Shown: positions 7,993-15,166 of the stretch, in pieces
How positions within the stretch are numbered: position 1 is the stretch's first letter
How the letters are laid out: the number at the start of each line of letters is the position of its first letter
From: Hymenobacter aerophilus DSM 13606
Lineage (GTDB): Bacteria > Bacteroidota > Bacteroidia > Cytophagales > Hymenobacteraceae
Direction of reading: 5' to 3'
DNA length: 64,000 nucleotides
Assembly (NCBI RefSeq): GCF_000382225.1
Contig: NZ_KB907804.1
Coordinates: forward strand, 1-64,000
The notes under the pieces: generated by a model
Seen by the model: only the letters and a program-made list of their open reading frames with translations
Database searches by the model: none
What the model was told of the DNA's origin: nothing
Program-made: the position numbers and the translations under genes

Positions 7993-8415
7993 ATGAACTT
8001 CCCCTTTTTCAACCGGCTACAGGTCCGGAAAATTACGGTAGCCGTGCCCGACGAGGCCGGCCGGCAGGCCAGCACCATCCTGGAAGGGCTGCTGCGGGAG
8101 CTGCCGGAGTTGCTGATGAGTTGCGTAGTGGATGTACAATCAGGTAAAATCATTGCTTCCTACACCGTTCATAGCAGCTACAACCCCAACCACGTCAGTC
8201 TGCGCTACGCCCGGGCTTTGCGTTCCATGCAGGAAGCACTGGCCCGCAAGGCCTGGCCCGGTGGCCCCCTGACCGATGTTTCGGTTTTGCTCGACGAGCA
8301 GCTACACCTGCTGTATCCGCTTGCCAACGGGCAGCGCTACTGCCTGCTGGTCGTGAGCACCACCGACGCCAACCTGGGCCTGGCCAAGGATATCATGCGC
8401 CGGTGCGTGGAGTGA
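7993..8415 (+). CDS. Roadblock/LC7-like protein, first of a tandem pair
   Basis: A 140-residue soluble protein whose length and pattern fit the roadblock/LC7 fold: GLLRELPELLMSCVVDVQSG, then LLDEQLHLLYPLANGQRY and STTDANLGLAKDIMRR. Its C-terminal half aligns by eye with the next gene (EQLHLL / DQLHLL; TDANLGLAKDIM / RDTNLAQARQIM), so the two are paralogues. Roadblock proteins such as MglB act as regulators of small Ras-like GTPases, but no such GTPase gene is in this window. This copy has an extra N-terminal stretch of about 20 residues. Confidence 0.65.
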   Translation: MNFPFFNRLQVRKITVAVPDEAGRQASTILEGLLRELPELLMSCVVDVQSGKIIASYTVHSSYNPNHVSLRYARALRSMQEALARKAWPGGPLTDVSVLLDEQLHLLYPLANGQRYCLLVVSTTDANLGLAKDIMRRCVE

Positions 8416-8466
8416 CCACCTCTTTTTTTAATCAACTTTTTTTCAACCTCATTATCATAGCACCTA

Positions 8467-8829
8467 ATGTCAACTCCTAAAGACACCATTCAGGGTATTG
8501 TGGGCGAGCTGCCCACGCTGCTGGCCGTAGCCGTAGTGGAAACCGAAACCGGCATGCCCCTGGCTTCGCACACCAACATCGCCGATTTCGACATCGAAAC
8601 GGCCGCCGCTTACAATACCGAAGTGGTAAAGGCCAAGCTCAAAGCCATTCAGGCCCTGAAGCTGAACCAGACCGTGCAGGACATCCTGCTCACGCTCACC
8701 GACCAGCTGCACCTGCTCAAGCTGTCGGCCGACGGCTCGAAATTCATCTATCTGGCCGTGAACTCGCGCGACACCAACCTGGCCCAGGCCCGCCAGATCA
8801 TGAAGGCGCACTCGGCCTCGCTCAACTAA
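8467..8829 (+). CDS. Roadblock/LC7-like protein, second of a tandem pair
   Basis: A 120-residue soluble protein of roadblock/LC7 type. Its pattern is IQGIVGELPTLLAVAVVETE, an amphipathic helix around residues 42-65, TLTDQLHLLKLSADGSKF, and a C-terminal helix (RDTNLAQARQIMKAH). It is a diverged paralogue of the gene 51 bp upstream and is followed by a hairpin terminator, so it probably closes the unit that begins at 7227. The two proteins could form a heterodimer, as roadblock domains generally dimerise. The partner GTPase or kinase is not identifiable here. Confidence 0.7.
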   Translation: MSTPKDTIQGIVGELPTLLAVAVVETETGMPLASHTNIADFDIETAAAYNTEVVKAKLKAIQALKLNQTVQDILLTLTDQLHLLKLSADGSKFIYLAVNSRDTNLAQARQIMKAHSASLN

Positions 8830-8854
8830 GGCTGCCGACTTCAACGAAGTCTGA

Positions 8855-8886
8855 AAGTCCTGCCGCCCGTTGGGGAGGCAGGACTT
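8855..8886 (+). terminator. Hairpin terminator after the roadblock pair
   Basis: A perfect 10-bp stem (AAGTCCTGCC at 8855-8864, GGCAGGACTT at 8877-8886) with a 12-nt loop, followed by the T-rich CTTTGTT. Confidence 0.7.
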
Positions 8887-8927
8887 CTTTGTTGGCCCCA
8901 GGCCGATGTGGCCCAGCGCAAATACTG

Positions 8928-8935
8928 TTTCTTTG
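8928..8935 (+). promoter_or_regulatory. -7 promoter element of mltG
   Basis: TTTCTTTG matches TAnnTTTG except at the second base. It is the same octamer as before the M14 peptidase gene. It lies 40 bp upstream of the TTG codon proposed as the mltG start, and no clear -33 TTG is seen. Confidence 0.5.
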
Positions 8936-8974
8936 CACTGCAATCCGCCCCATCTTCGCTCTCACTCCTGCACT

Positions 8975-10009
8975 TTGCGCAAAACCTGGCTTATCGTTCT
9001 GTTGACCTGCGGCCTGCTGATTCTGGCGGGGCTGGGCGCCGCGTGGTGGCTGCTGCAGCGGCCCAACGTGCGCGAGTCGGCCTTTGGGCCGGCCTACCTG
9101 TACATTGGTACGGGGGCAGATTATGGGGCAGTGCTCGATTCGTTGCGCCACTACGAGCTGCTGCAGGACGAGCAGACGTTTGACCGGGTGGCCCGCTGGT
9201 ACAACTACCCGCAGCAGGTGCGGCCGGGGCGCTACCAGCTGCGGCCCGGCATGGGCAACCGGGCCCTGGTGCAGATGCTGGCCCGCGGCGAGCAGGATAC
9301 GGTGGCCTTCACCCTGAACGCCTTCAAATACAAGCCCCAGCTGGCCCGGCAGCTGGCCCGCGCCTTCGAGGCCGACTCGGCGAGTCTGCGCCGCCTGCTG
9401 AACGACAACGCCTACCTGCAGCGCCGCTACCAGCTCGACACTACCACCGTGCTCACGCTTTTTCTGCCGGGGCCCTACCGCCTGCTCTGGAACTCCTCGG
9501 CCCCGCAGCTGCTCGATTCGGCCGCCGCCACCTACGCCCGGTTCTGGACGCCCGAGCGGCGCCGCCGGGCCGATTCGCTGGGCCTCTCGCCCACCCAGGT
9601 GCACGTGCTGGCCAGCATCGTGCAGCGCGAAACGGCCAAGCCCACCGACAAACCGATTATTGCCGGCGCCTACCTCAACCGCCTGCGCAAAGGCATGCGT
9701 CTGCAGGCCGACCCCACGCTGCTCTGGGCCATCGGTAATTTTGGCGTGAAGCGGGTACTCAACAAGGATAAGCTGGTGGATTCGCCCTACAACACCTACA
9801 AGCACAAAGGCCTGCCGCCCGGCCCCATCACGTCGGCCAACCGCCAGAGCCTCGACGCCGTGCTGCGCCCCACGCGCCACAACTACGTGTTCTTCGTCGC
9901 CCGCCCCGACGGCAGCGGCTTCTCCGACTTCGCCGAAACCTACGCCGAGCACCTGCAGAACGCCCGCCGCTACCAGCGCCGCCTGGATAGTCTGGGGGTG
10001 AAGCGGTGA
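8975..10009 (+). CDS. mltG: Endolytic murein transglycosylase MltG
   Basis: MltG cuts nascent glycan strands in the periplasm and is thought to set peptidoglycan strand length. The start is chosen as TTG at 8975, giving RKTWLIVLLTCGLLILAGL as a proper N-terminal membrane anchor and 344 residues. The open frame extends to 8870, but that codon lies in the loop of a terminator and upstream of the predicted promoter. The YceG catalytic block ASIVQRETAKPTDKPIIAGA contains the essential Glu, followed by YLNRLRKGMRLQADPT and SPYNTYKHKGLPPGPI, all typical. It is transcribed alone. Confidence 0.93.
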   Translation: MRKTWLIVLLTCGLLILAGLGAAWWLLQRPNVRESAFGPAYLYIGTGADYGAVLDSLRHYELLQDEQTFDRVARWYNYPQQVRPGRYQLRPGMGNRALVQMLARGEQDTVAFTLNAFKYKPQLARQLARAFEADSASLRRLLNDNAYLQRRYQLDTTTVLTLFLPGPYRLLWNSSAPQLLDSAAATYARFWTPERRRRADSLGLSPTQVHVLASIVQRETAKPTDKPIIAGAYLNRLRKGMRLQADPTLLWAIGNFGVKRVLNKDKLVDSPYNTYKHKGLPPGPITSANRQSLDAVLRPTRHNYVFFVARPDGSGFSDFAETYAEHLQNARRYQRRLDSLGVKR

Positions 10010-10020
10010 GAAAAGGAAGT

Positions 10021-10173
10021 GTCATTGCGAGCGGAGCGAAGCAATCCGGCGGGGCAATGAGCGAAGCCCTGACAAGCTGAAAGCCCCATTGTCCGTGCCG
10101 ACAGCCGGAGCTTTCCGCTTATCTGGGCTTGTCATTTTGTACGAACAGATTGCTTCGCTCCGCTCGCAATGAC
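10021..10173. repeat. Palindromic repeat, arms 26 bp perfect (GAGCGGAGCGAAGC core)
   Basis: Arms at 10021-10046 and 10148-10173 are perfect reverse complements (each reads GTCATTGCGAGCGGAGCGAA inward) with a 101-bp loop. The element is related to those at 11734, 15034 and 60864. A short ACTCACT tandem array abuts the right arm (10182-10197). Confidence 0.9.
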
Positions 10174-10182
10174 GTTCCTTCA

Positions 10183-11703
10183 CTACTCACTACTCACCTC
10201 ATATACCCGCAGCTGGGCCGAATCCTGGCGGGCCTGCTGCTGCCGGTGCAGGGTTTGCTGGTAGCTGAGGCCGGTGTATTCGGAGTGCTCCAGAAAGAGC
10301 AGGGGCGAGGTGAGGGCGGGCTCGGGCCAGGCGGCCAGCGGCGGGCGGTGGCGCAGCGAATCGAACTGCGGCACATTGGTTACGCGCCAGTAGGCATCGA
10401 GCAGCACGTAGCGGTAGCCTTGGCGGGCCAGGGCGGGTAGGACCTGCTGGCTCGTTATGGAACGCACCGTATCGGGGCGGAAGGGGGCGAGGCCCAGCCC
10501 AACGGTGCTGGCCACGGGGCCGCTGCCGTGGTGCGCCGCCAGCCACGCGGCCACGGCCGGGTAGCTGGTAGGGCGAACGTACGCGTACACTTCGCGCTGA
10601 AGGCGGTAGAAGTTGCCGACCAGCGCCGCCAGCAGCAGCGCGGCCAGCACCGGGCCTGGCAGCCGCCGGCCGCGCCACGATTGCGCCAGCATCAGTAAAC
10701 CCAGCGCGTACCAGAGCCCGTAGGCCCACAGTAGCCCCCGCGGCGCCTTCAGCAGCAGCGACATGCCCGCCAGCAAACACCAGCCCCATACGGCCAGGTA
10801 CAGCTCGAAGGGCAGCGGCCGGCCCCGGCCGAGGCGGCCCGTTCGCCACTGCCGCCCCAGCAGCGCCAGCGGCCCCAGCAGCCCCACCCACACCAGCCAA
10901 GACTCGAAATCGAGCAGGAAACGGAAGTAGTACAGCAAATCGAGGTGGAGCGTGGCGGTGCGGCCGGCGGCGTTGCCGGCGCCCGGGAATAGCACGTTGT
11001 AGTACACCGCCACCCAGGCATACCAGCGCAGGCCCGCCAGCCAGCCCACCGCGCTCAGCACCACAAACGGCGTGGCCAGCAGCGCGCCCACCCGCCACCA
11101 TCGGCCCCGTTGCAGCAGCAGCCCATCGGCCTGCCACCATTCCAGTACGGCCAGAATGGGCAGCACCAGCAGGAACTTGTAGTTGAAGCTCAGGCCCAGC
11201 ATCAGCCAGATGGCCGCCCGGTACAGCGTGGCGGAACCGGGCTCCCGGAGGCGGCGGTAGTAGGCGGCCAGCAGCCCGGCAAAGCACAGCAGGCTACCGG
11301 CACTCATCGTAAAGTCGCGGCCGCCGTAGGTGAGGAAGGTGGCCGTGCCCATCAGCAGCGTGAGCAGGCCGGTTTGCCAGCCCGGCAGCCGGGTTTGCCG
11401 GGCTACAAAGGCGGCCAGCAAACCCACGGCCGCCACAGCCAGCAGCGCATTGAGCACCAGAAACACCCGGTAATCAGCCGTAAACCAAGACACCGGGGCA
11501 TAGAGCAGCATAAATAGCGGGCTGCCGTGCCGGAACAGGTGGCGCAGGTCGCCGGCCGCTACTTCCTGCACAATCTGCCAGTTGCGCACCGAGTCGTAAT
11601 CGGGCAGGGCCATCTGGGTGAGGCCGTGCAGGCGCACGGGCACCAATAGCAGCAACGCCAGGGCGAGGTAGTGAGCTGGTAAAATGGTGAGCTTGGTGTT
11701 CAA
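10183..11703 (-). CDS. Polytopic membrane protein, GT-C (ArnT/PMT-like) glycosyltransferase type
   Basis: A 506-residue protein with about eleven hydrophobic helices. It has the overall shape of GT-C glycosyltransferases, which use polyprenyl-linked sugars: an early periplasmic loop with acidic residues (LPDYDSVRNWQ), tandem helices, and a C-terminal soluble domain (about 390-506). The substrate cannot be inferred. The start codon is TTG at 11703 (MNTKLTILPAHY), just before the first helix, with no better ATG. The stop codon TAG and the last residues (YEVSSE) are read from the ACTCACT repeat array, so the repeat has set the C-terminus. Confidence 0.7.
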   Translation of the reverse strand: MNTKLTILPAHYLALALLLLVPVRLHGLTQMALPDYDSVRNWQIVQEVAAGDLRHLFRHGSPLFMLLYAPVSWFTADYRVFLVLNALLAVAAVGLLAAFVARQTRLPGWQTGLLTLLMGTATFLTYGGRDFTMSAGSLLCFAGLLAAYYRRLREPGSATLYRAAIWLMLGLSFNYKFLLVLPILAVLEWWQADGLLLQRGRWWRVGALLATPFVVLSAVGWLAGLRWYAWVAVYYNVLFPGAGNAAGRTATLHLDLLYYFRFLLDFESWLVWVGLLGPLALLGRQWRTGRLGRGRPLPFELYLAVWGWCLLAGMSLLLKAPRGLLWAYGLWYALGLLMLAQSWRGRRLPGPVLAALLLAALVGNFYRLQREVYAYVRPTSYPAVAAWLAAHHGSGPVASTVGLGLAPFRPDTVRSITSQQVLPALARQGYRYVLLDAYWRVTNVPQFDSLRHRPPLAAWPEPALTSPLLFLEHSEYTGLSYQQTLHRQQQARQDSAQLRVYEVSSE

Positions 11704-11733
11704 GCGGCGCTGGCTGGGGCAGGATTAATTAGG

Positions 11734-11861
11734 TAAAAGTACGACTGTCATCCTGAGCATTTGTCATCCTGAGCGCAGCGAAGGACCTATACAGAAGCTA
11801 TTACTTGATACTACCTTCTGTACAGGTCCTTCGCTCCGCTCAGGATGACAGCCGTACTTTT
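11734..11861. repeat. Palindromic repeat with internal duplication (TCATCCTGAGC type)
   Basis: The outer arms (TAAAAGTACG at the left, its complement ending at 11861) and the core AGCGAAGGACCT pair across a short loop. The left arm contains TGTCATCCTGAGC twice (about 11746 and 11762), so a 16-bp duplication has been added to one arm only. It is followed directly by the ACTCACT array. Confidence 0.85.
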
Positions 11862-11919
11862 ACTCACTACTCACTACTCACTACTCACTACTCACTACTC
11901 ACTACTCACTACTCACCAC
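11861..11919. repeat. Tandem array of ACTCACT, about eight copies
   Basis: A near-perfect 7-bp tandem repeat ends three bases before the dtd start codon (11922). Because 7 is not a multiple of 3, copy-number change alters the spacing and reading frame of the leader but not of dtd itself. The same heptamer is present in about two copies at 10182-10197. Confidence 0.9.
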
Positions 11920-11921
11920 TT

Positions 11922-12362
11922 ATGCGACTAGTACTTCAGCGCGTCCGCCACGCTCGCGTTACTGTGGAAGGCCGCGTTACCGGCCAGATTGGCCCCGGAC
12001 TGCTCGTGCTGGCCGGTTTCGCGCCCGACGATGACGCGGCCATCCTCGACCGGCTGGCCCGCAAAATGGTGCAGCTGCGCATCTTCGCCGACGACGAAGG
12101 CAAAATGAACCGCTCGGTGCTGGATGTGGGAGGTGAGGTGCTGGTCGTCAGCCAGTTTACGCTGCTGGCCGATACCCGCAAAGGCAACCGCCCCAGCTAC
12201 ATCGGGGCCGCCCCGCCGCCGCTGGCCGTGCCACTCTACGAGCAGTTCGTGGCCCTGGTAGCCGGACTGCTGGGCCGGCCCGTGGCCACCGGCGAGTTCG
12301 GGGCCGACATGCAGGTGGAGTTGCTCAACGACGGCCCGGTAACCATCGTGCTCGACAGTTAA
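11922..12362 (+). CDS. dtd: D-aminoacyl-tRNA deacylase
   Basis: This enzyme removes D-amino acids (and glycine mischarged on tRNA-Ala) from tRNA and acts in the cytosol. The 146-residue length is normal. It opens [17 protein letters not shown] and carries the two active-site motifs SQFTL (in [19 protein letters not shown]) and NDGPVT near the C-terminus. ATG at 11922 is chosen because the longer frame back to 11805 only translates the heptamer array and part of a palindrome. A heptamer array lies immediately upstream where a 5' leader would be, which could affect translation initiation. A MazG-like gene follows 44 bp downstream. Confidence 0.96.
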   Translation: MRLVLQRVRHARVTVEGRVTGQIGPGLLVLAGFAPDDDAAILDRLARKMVQLRIFADDEGKMNRSVLDVGGEVLVVSQFTLLADTRKGNRPSYIGAAPPPLAVPLYEQFVALVAGLLGRPVATGEFGADMQVELLNDGPVTIVLDS

Positions 12363-12406
12363 TTTTGGCCGGGCCTGGCACCATCACCCTCTCAAATTCC
12401 CAATCT

Positions 12407-12733
12407 ATGACCATCGAAGAAGCCCAGCAAACCGTAGATGCGTGGATTACGACCACCGGCATCCGGTATTTCAACGAGCTGACCAACATGGCCATGCTCA
12501 CGGAGGAAGTGGGCGAGGTAGCCCGCATCATCGCCCGGCAGTACGGCGAGCAGTCGTTCAAGGAATCCGACAAGGACAAGGTATTGGCCGATGAGCTGGC
12601 CGACGTGCTGTTCGTGGTAATCTGCCTGGCCAACCAAACCGGCATCGACCTGACCGACGCCCTGCACCGCAACCTGGCCAAGAAAACCCAGCGCGACGCC
12701 ATGCGGCATAAGAACAACGAGAAGCTGCAGTAA
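12407..12733 (+). CDS. MazG-like nucleotide pyrophosphohydrolase
   Basis: A 108-residue all-alpha NTP pyrophosphohydrolase of the MazG/dCTPase superfamily. The Mg-binding motif is seen as EEVGEVAR followed by DELADVLFVVICLAN, the EExxE...ExxD pattern. These enzymes hydrolyse NTPs or dNTPs to the monophosphate and PPi, often as house-cleaning of modified nucleotides; the substrate here is unknown. The start is ATG at 12407 (MTIEEAQQTVDAWITTTG). The gene follows dtd by 44 bp, so co-transcription is likely, and ends at a strong bidirectional hairpin. Confidence 0.88.
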   Translation: MTIEEAQQTVDAWITTTGIRYFNELTNMAMLTEEVGEVARIIARQYGEQSFKESDKDKVLADELADVLFVVICLANQTGIDLTDALHRNLAKKTQRDAMRHKNNEKLQ

Positions 12734-12747
12734 CAAAGATTAGTAAA

Positions 12748-12798
12748 AAAGGCATCAATCTGAGCGCAGTTGGAGATTGCGCCCAGATTGATGCCTTT
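12748..12798. terminator. Bidirectional intrinsic terminator
   Basis: A perfect 15-bp stem, AAAGGCATCAATCTG at 12748-12762 with its complement at 12784-12798, flanked by A6 on the left and T-rich sequence on the right. The loop also pairs partly (GCGCA / TGCGC). It separates the converging MazG-like and rnd genes. Confidence 0.85.
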
Positions 12799-12822
12799 GC
12801 CTTTCATTATCCCGTAAGATTT

Positions 12823-13992
12823 TTACCTCTCAAACGGCCCGGCTACGCTTGCGAAATCCAGATTGTGCTTCTGGGCGGTTTCGGTAAGAAGCTGGTGCTG
12901 CCAGGGGCGCAGAACCTGGTCGGCGCCCTGCTCGATGATGTCGTTGATGAGGCGGTTGCTGAGCACGAGGTTGGCCATGATGGGGCTTCGGTCGGCGGCC
13001 AGGTGGGTTTTGAGGGTGGTGAGCAGGGCTTCGCGGGCGTCGGCTTCGGCGGCTTTGGCCCCGCTCAGGCGGCGGCGCGAGGGGAAGCCCCGGCGGTCGG
13101 CGGGCAGCGGCGGCTCGGGCGCCCGGTCTTCCTGGCTCAGGGCCACGAGGCGGTCGGCGAAGGTGCCGCGCTTGAGTTCGGGGTGCAGGCCGTTGACGTT
13201 GCGCAGGTGGCCGGTGCTGGTAACGGGCAGGCGCGTAAGTTCAGCCAGCCGGTCGTTGCTGGCAATCATGTACGAGGGCCGGTCGATGTGGCGGGCCACC
13301 TCATCGCGCAGCAGAAACAGGTCGCGGAACATTGGCAGCTCGGCGGGCTGAATGCGGTATTTGCCGGCCAGGCGCATGTACGGGCGCTCATCGCGCGAGT
13401 AGCGCACTTCTTCGAGGGCGTGGTTTTCCTGCTCGGCCCAGGCCGTGCGACCCAGGGCAGCCAGCTTGGCACTGAGGCGGTCAGTCAGCTCGAACAGGTA
13501 GAGCACGTCGTTGGCCGCGTACTGCTTCTGGGCCTCGGTGAGGGGGCGCTTGAGCCAGTTCGACTTCTGCTCGCCCTTGTCTACCTCCAGGCCCAGTTCC
13601 TCCTGAATCAGGCGGCCTAGCGAGATGTTGTTGTCGGCCTCGGCCAGCAGCGTGTGCTGCACGCTGGTATCCACAATATTGCGCACGTGTACGCCATAGA
13701 GCTCATCGAGCAGCAGAATATCGGATTTGCAGCTGTGGAACACCGTGGTAATGGCCGGGTCGCGCAGTACGCTCCAGAGCGGTTCGAGGTCCTGAGCCTC
13801 GTTTTCGAGCTCCAGCGGGTCAATGAGATACACGGTGTGGCCATCGAATACCTGAATCAGGGCCAGGTGACGGCCGTAGCGGTGGCGCATGTCGTCGAAC
13901 TCCAGGTCGAGGGCAATGCGGGTGCTTTGGTGCAGGTGGCGGGCCGCTTCGGCCACGGCCGCCGCATCCGTAATAAACTGAATATCGGGCAT
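12823..13992 (-). CDS. rnd: Ribonuclease D (3'-5' exoribonuclease with HRDC domain)
   Basis: A 389-residue DEDD-family nuclease. Exo motif I is ALDLEFDDMRHRYGRH, motif II is around TTVFHSCKSDILLLDELYG, and motif III is KQYAANDVLYLFELTD. A TSVQHTLLAE block lies between II and III, and an HRDC domain follows at about 210-290. RNase D trims tRNA 3' ends and other stable RNAs. ATG at 13992 (MPDIQFITDAAAVAEAARH) is preferred; upstream codons in the frame are not conserved in character. A small gene of unknown function lies about 100 bp upstream on the same strand. Confidence 0.92.
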   Translation of the reverse strand: MPDIQFITDAAAVAEAARHLHQSTRIALDLEFDDMRHRYGRHLALIQVFDGHTVYLIDPLELENEAQDLEPLWSVLRDPAITTVFHSCKSDILLLDELYGVHVRNIVDTSVQHTLLAEADNNISLGRLIQEELGLEVDKGEQKSNWLKRPLTEAQKQYAANDVLYLFELTDRLSAKLAALGRTAWAEQENHALEEVRYSRDERPYMRLAGKYRIQPAELPMFRDLFLLRDEVARHIDRPSYMIASNDRLAELTRLPVTSTGHLRNVNGLHPELKRGTFADRLVALSQEDRAPEPPLPADRRGFPSRRRLSGAKAAEADAREALLTTLKTHLAADRSPIMANLVLSNRLINDIIEQGADQVLRPWQHQLLTETAQKHNLDFASVAGPFER

Positions 13993-14088
13993 TAAGTAAT
14001 CAGCAAAAATGGAAGCCCGCACGAGCCGGCGGGCAATGGTAGTAAAGGTAAGTAGCGGCAAACAAAGCGTTGGCGGGGCTGGTGCCCG

Positions 14089-14559
14089 CTACTCGTCGTC
14101 CTCGTCGCGGCTGAAGTCCAGCGTCGGGACCAGCTGCAGGGCTTCGGCAATTACGTCATCCATCAGGGCCCGGGTGTCGGCGTCGAGGGTGCGCTCGAAC
14201 AGGTGCAGCACCTGCTCGCCGTCTTCGTTCACGTAGAGGTTGGCGTAGAGGCGGTCGAAGGTGGCGGCGCCTTTCTGCATGGCCTTGTCGATACCGGCTA
14301 CTGAGGGGGCCTGCAGCGCGTTTTTGAGCACGTCGAGCACCTGGCGGGCTTCCTCCAGGTCGCCCAGCTCGGCCAGCAGCCGCAGCAGGGCCAGGGCTAC
14401 GCCCAGGCGCACCCGCTCGAAGCGAAAGGCCAGGTCGGCGGGAGCGGCCTGCCCGAAGGCGTGGTAGGCCTCGCGGGTAGCCGGGGTGAGGTATTGGCTG
14501 GCGGCGGCCGGCTCGGCAAAGGCGAGTTCGAGCAGGCGCTGGTAGGCGGAAGTGGGCAT
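14089..14559 (-). CDS. Conserved-looking hypothetical cytosolic protein
   Basis: A 156-residue, mostly helical, acidic protein with no signal peptide or membrane segment. It ends in a strongly acidic tail (FSRDEDDE). I recognise no family. A leucine/alanine-rich helix (about 45-80) and the VNEDGEQVLHLFERTLDAD segment are the most distinctive parts. ATG at 14559 (MPTSAYQRLLELAF) is used; the frame continues three codons to a TTG. It sits about 100 bp upstream of rnd on the same strand and may be co-transcribed. Codon use matches the neighbours, so it is likely a real native gene. Confidence 0.6.
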   Translation of the reverse strand: MPTSAYQRLLELAFAEPAAASQYLTPATREAYHAFGQAAPADLAFRFERVRLGVALALLRLLAELGDLEEARQVLDVLKNALQAPSVAGIDKAMQKGAATFDRLYANLYVNEDGEQVLHLFERTLDADTRALMDDVIAEALQLVPTLDFSRDEDDE

Positions 14560-14673
14560 CGGCAGCAAAAGTAGCGCCGGACAAGAACGGCGAATCGGGC
14601 GTGAAAACGGGAACCTTGCGCCACAAAGGTACGATTACAGGGGTGGCAGTAGCCAAAAAGCCGGGCGGCCGGT

Positions 14674-14681
14674 TATCTTAG
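14674..14681 (+). promoter_or_regulatory. Possible -7 element
   Basis: TATCTTAG is one base off TAnnTTTG, 46 bp before the start codon at 14727. The -33 region is weak. Confidence 0.35.
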
Positions 14682-14726
14682 CAACTTCCCGCTCGTTCTG
14701 TTCAATTCCGCATCCGTAGCTCTATC

Positions 14727-14987
14727 ATGACGCACAAAGAAAAATGGCTGGCCTTCGCTCCGGCCGGCCTCGTAGCCATCGGCCTGGGCACCTGCCTGGT
14801 GCAATGGGCCGCCGATAAAAAACGCCGCCGCGAATCAACCGCCGAGTGGGTGGCCGCCGGCACCGGGGCCCTGCTCGTGCTCAACGCCGGCATCAGCCTC
14901 TTCGGCCGCGGCGTGGTCGAAAAGGTCAAGCACGACCTGCGCCACCACATCCCCGAACCCGACTACGGCAACGTAGGCCGGTTGTAA
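14727..14987 (+). CDS. Small membrane protein of unknown function
   Basis: An 86-residue protein with two hydrophobic segments (WLAFAPAGLVAIGLGTCLVQ at about 7-26 and AAGTGALLVLNAGISLFG at about 43-60) separated by a basic/acidic loop (DKKRRRES). The charged C-terminal tail is probably cytosolic. I recognise no family. It is transcribed alone, and its stop is followed directly by an 8-bp tandem repeat and a long palindrome. Confidence 0.55.
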   Translation: MTHKEKWLAFAPAGLVAIGLGTCLVQWAADKKRRRESTAEWVAAGTGALLVLNAGISLFGRGVVEKVKHDLRHHIPEPDYGNVGRL

Positions 14988-15160
14988 GGTGAGGTGGTGA
15001 GGTGGTGAGGTGGTGAGTTGACGTTCGAAAGGCCTGTCATCCTGAGCGGAGCGAAGGACCTGTCCAGAAGCTAACATCAAAAGAGAATAGCTTCTGGACA
15101 GGTCCTTCGCTCCGCTCAGGATGACAGCACGTCAACTCATCATTTCACCACCTCACTATT
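14988..15160. repeat. Palindrome (39-bp arms) flanked by GGTGAGGT octamer array
   Basis: About four copies of the octamer GGTGAGGT lie at 14988-15017, then GAGTTGACGT. A palindrome follows with arms at 15034-15072 and 15089-15127 that are perfect complements and contain CTGTCATCCTGAGCGGAGCG. Beyond the right arm lie ACGTCAACTC and a degenerate complementary array (CACCACCTCACTATTTCACC). The whole is therefore nested: outer inverted tandem arrays around an inner long palindrome. Confidence 0.88.
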
Positions 15161-15166
15161 TCACCT

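Noticed and set aside
8870-8974. N-terminal extension of mltG
   Set aside because: Its start codon lies in a terminator loop and upstream of the predicted promoter; the extension has no similarity to MltG.
11861-11919. Possible CRISPR array
   Set aside because: The repeats are uninterrupted 7-bp units with no spacers, and no cas genes are present in the window.
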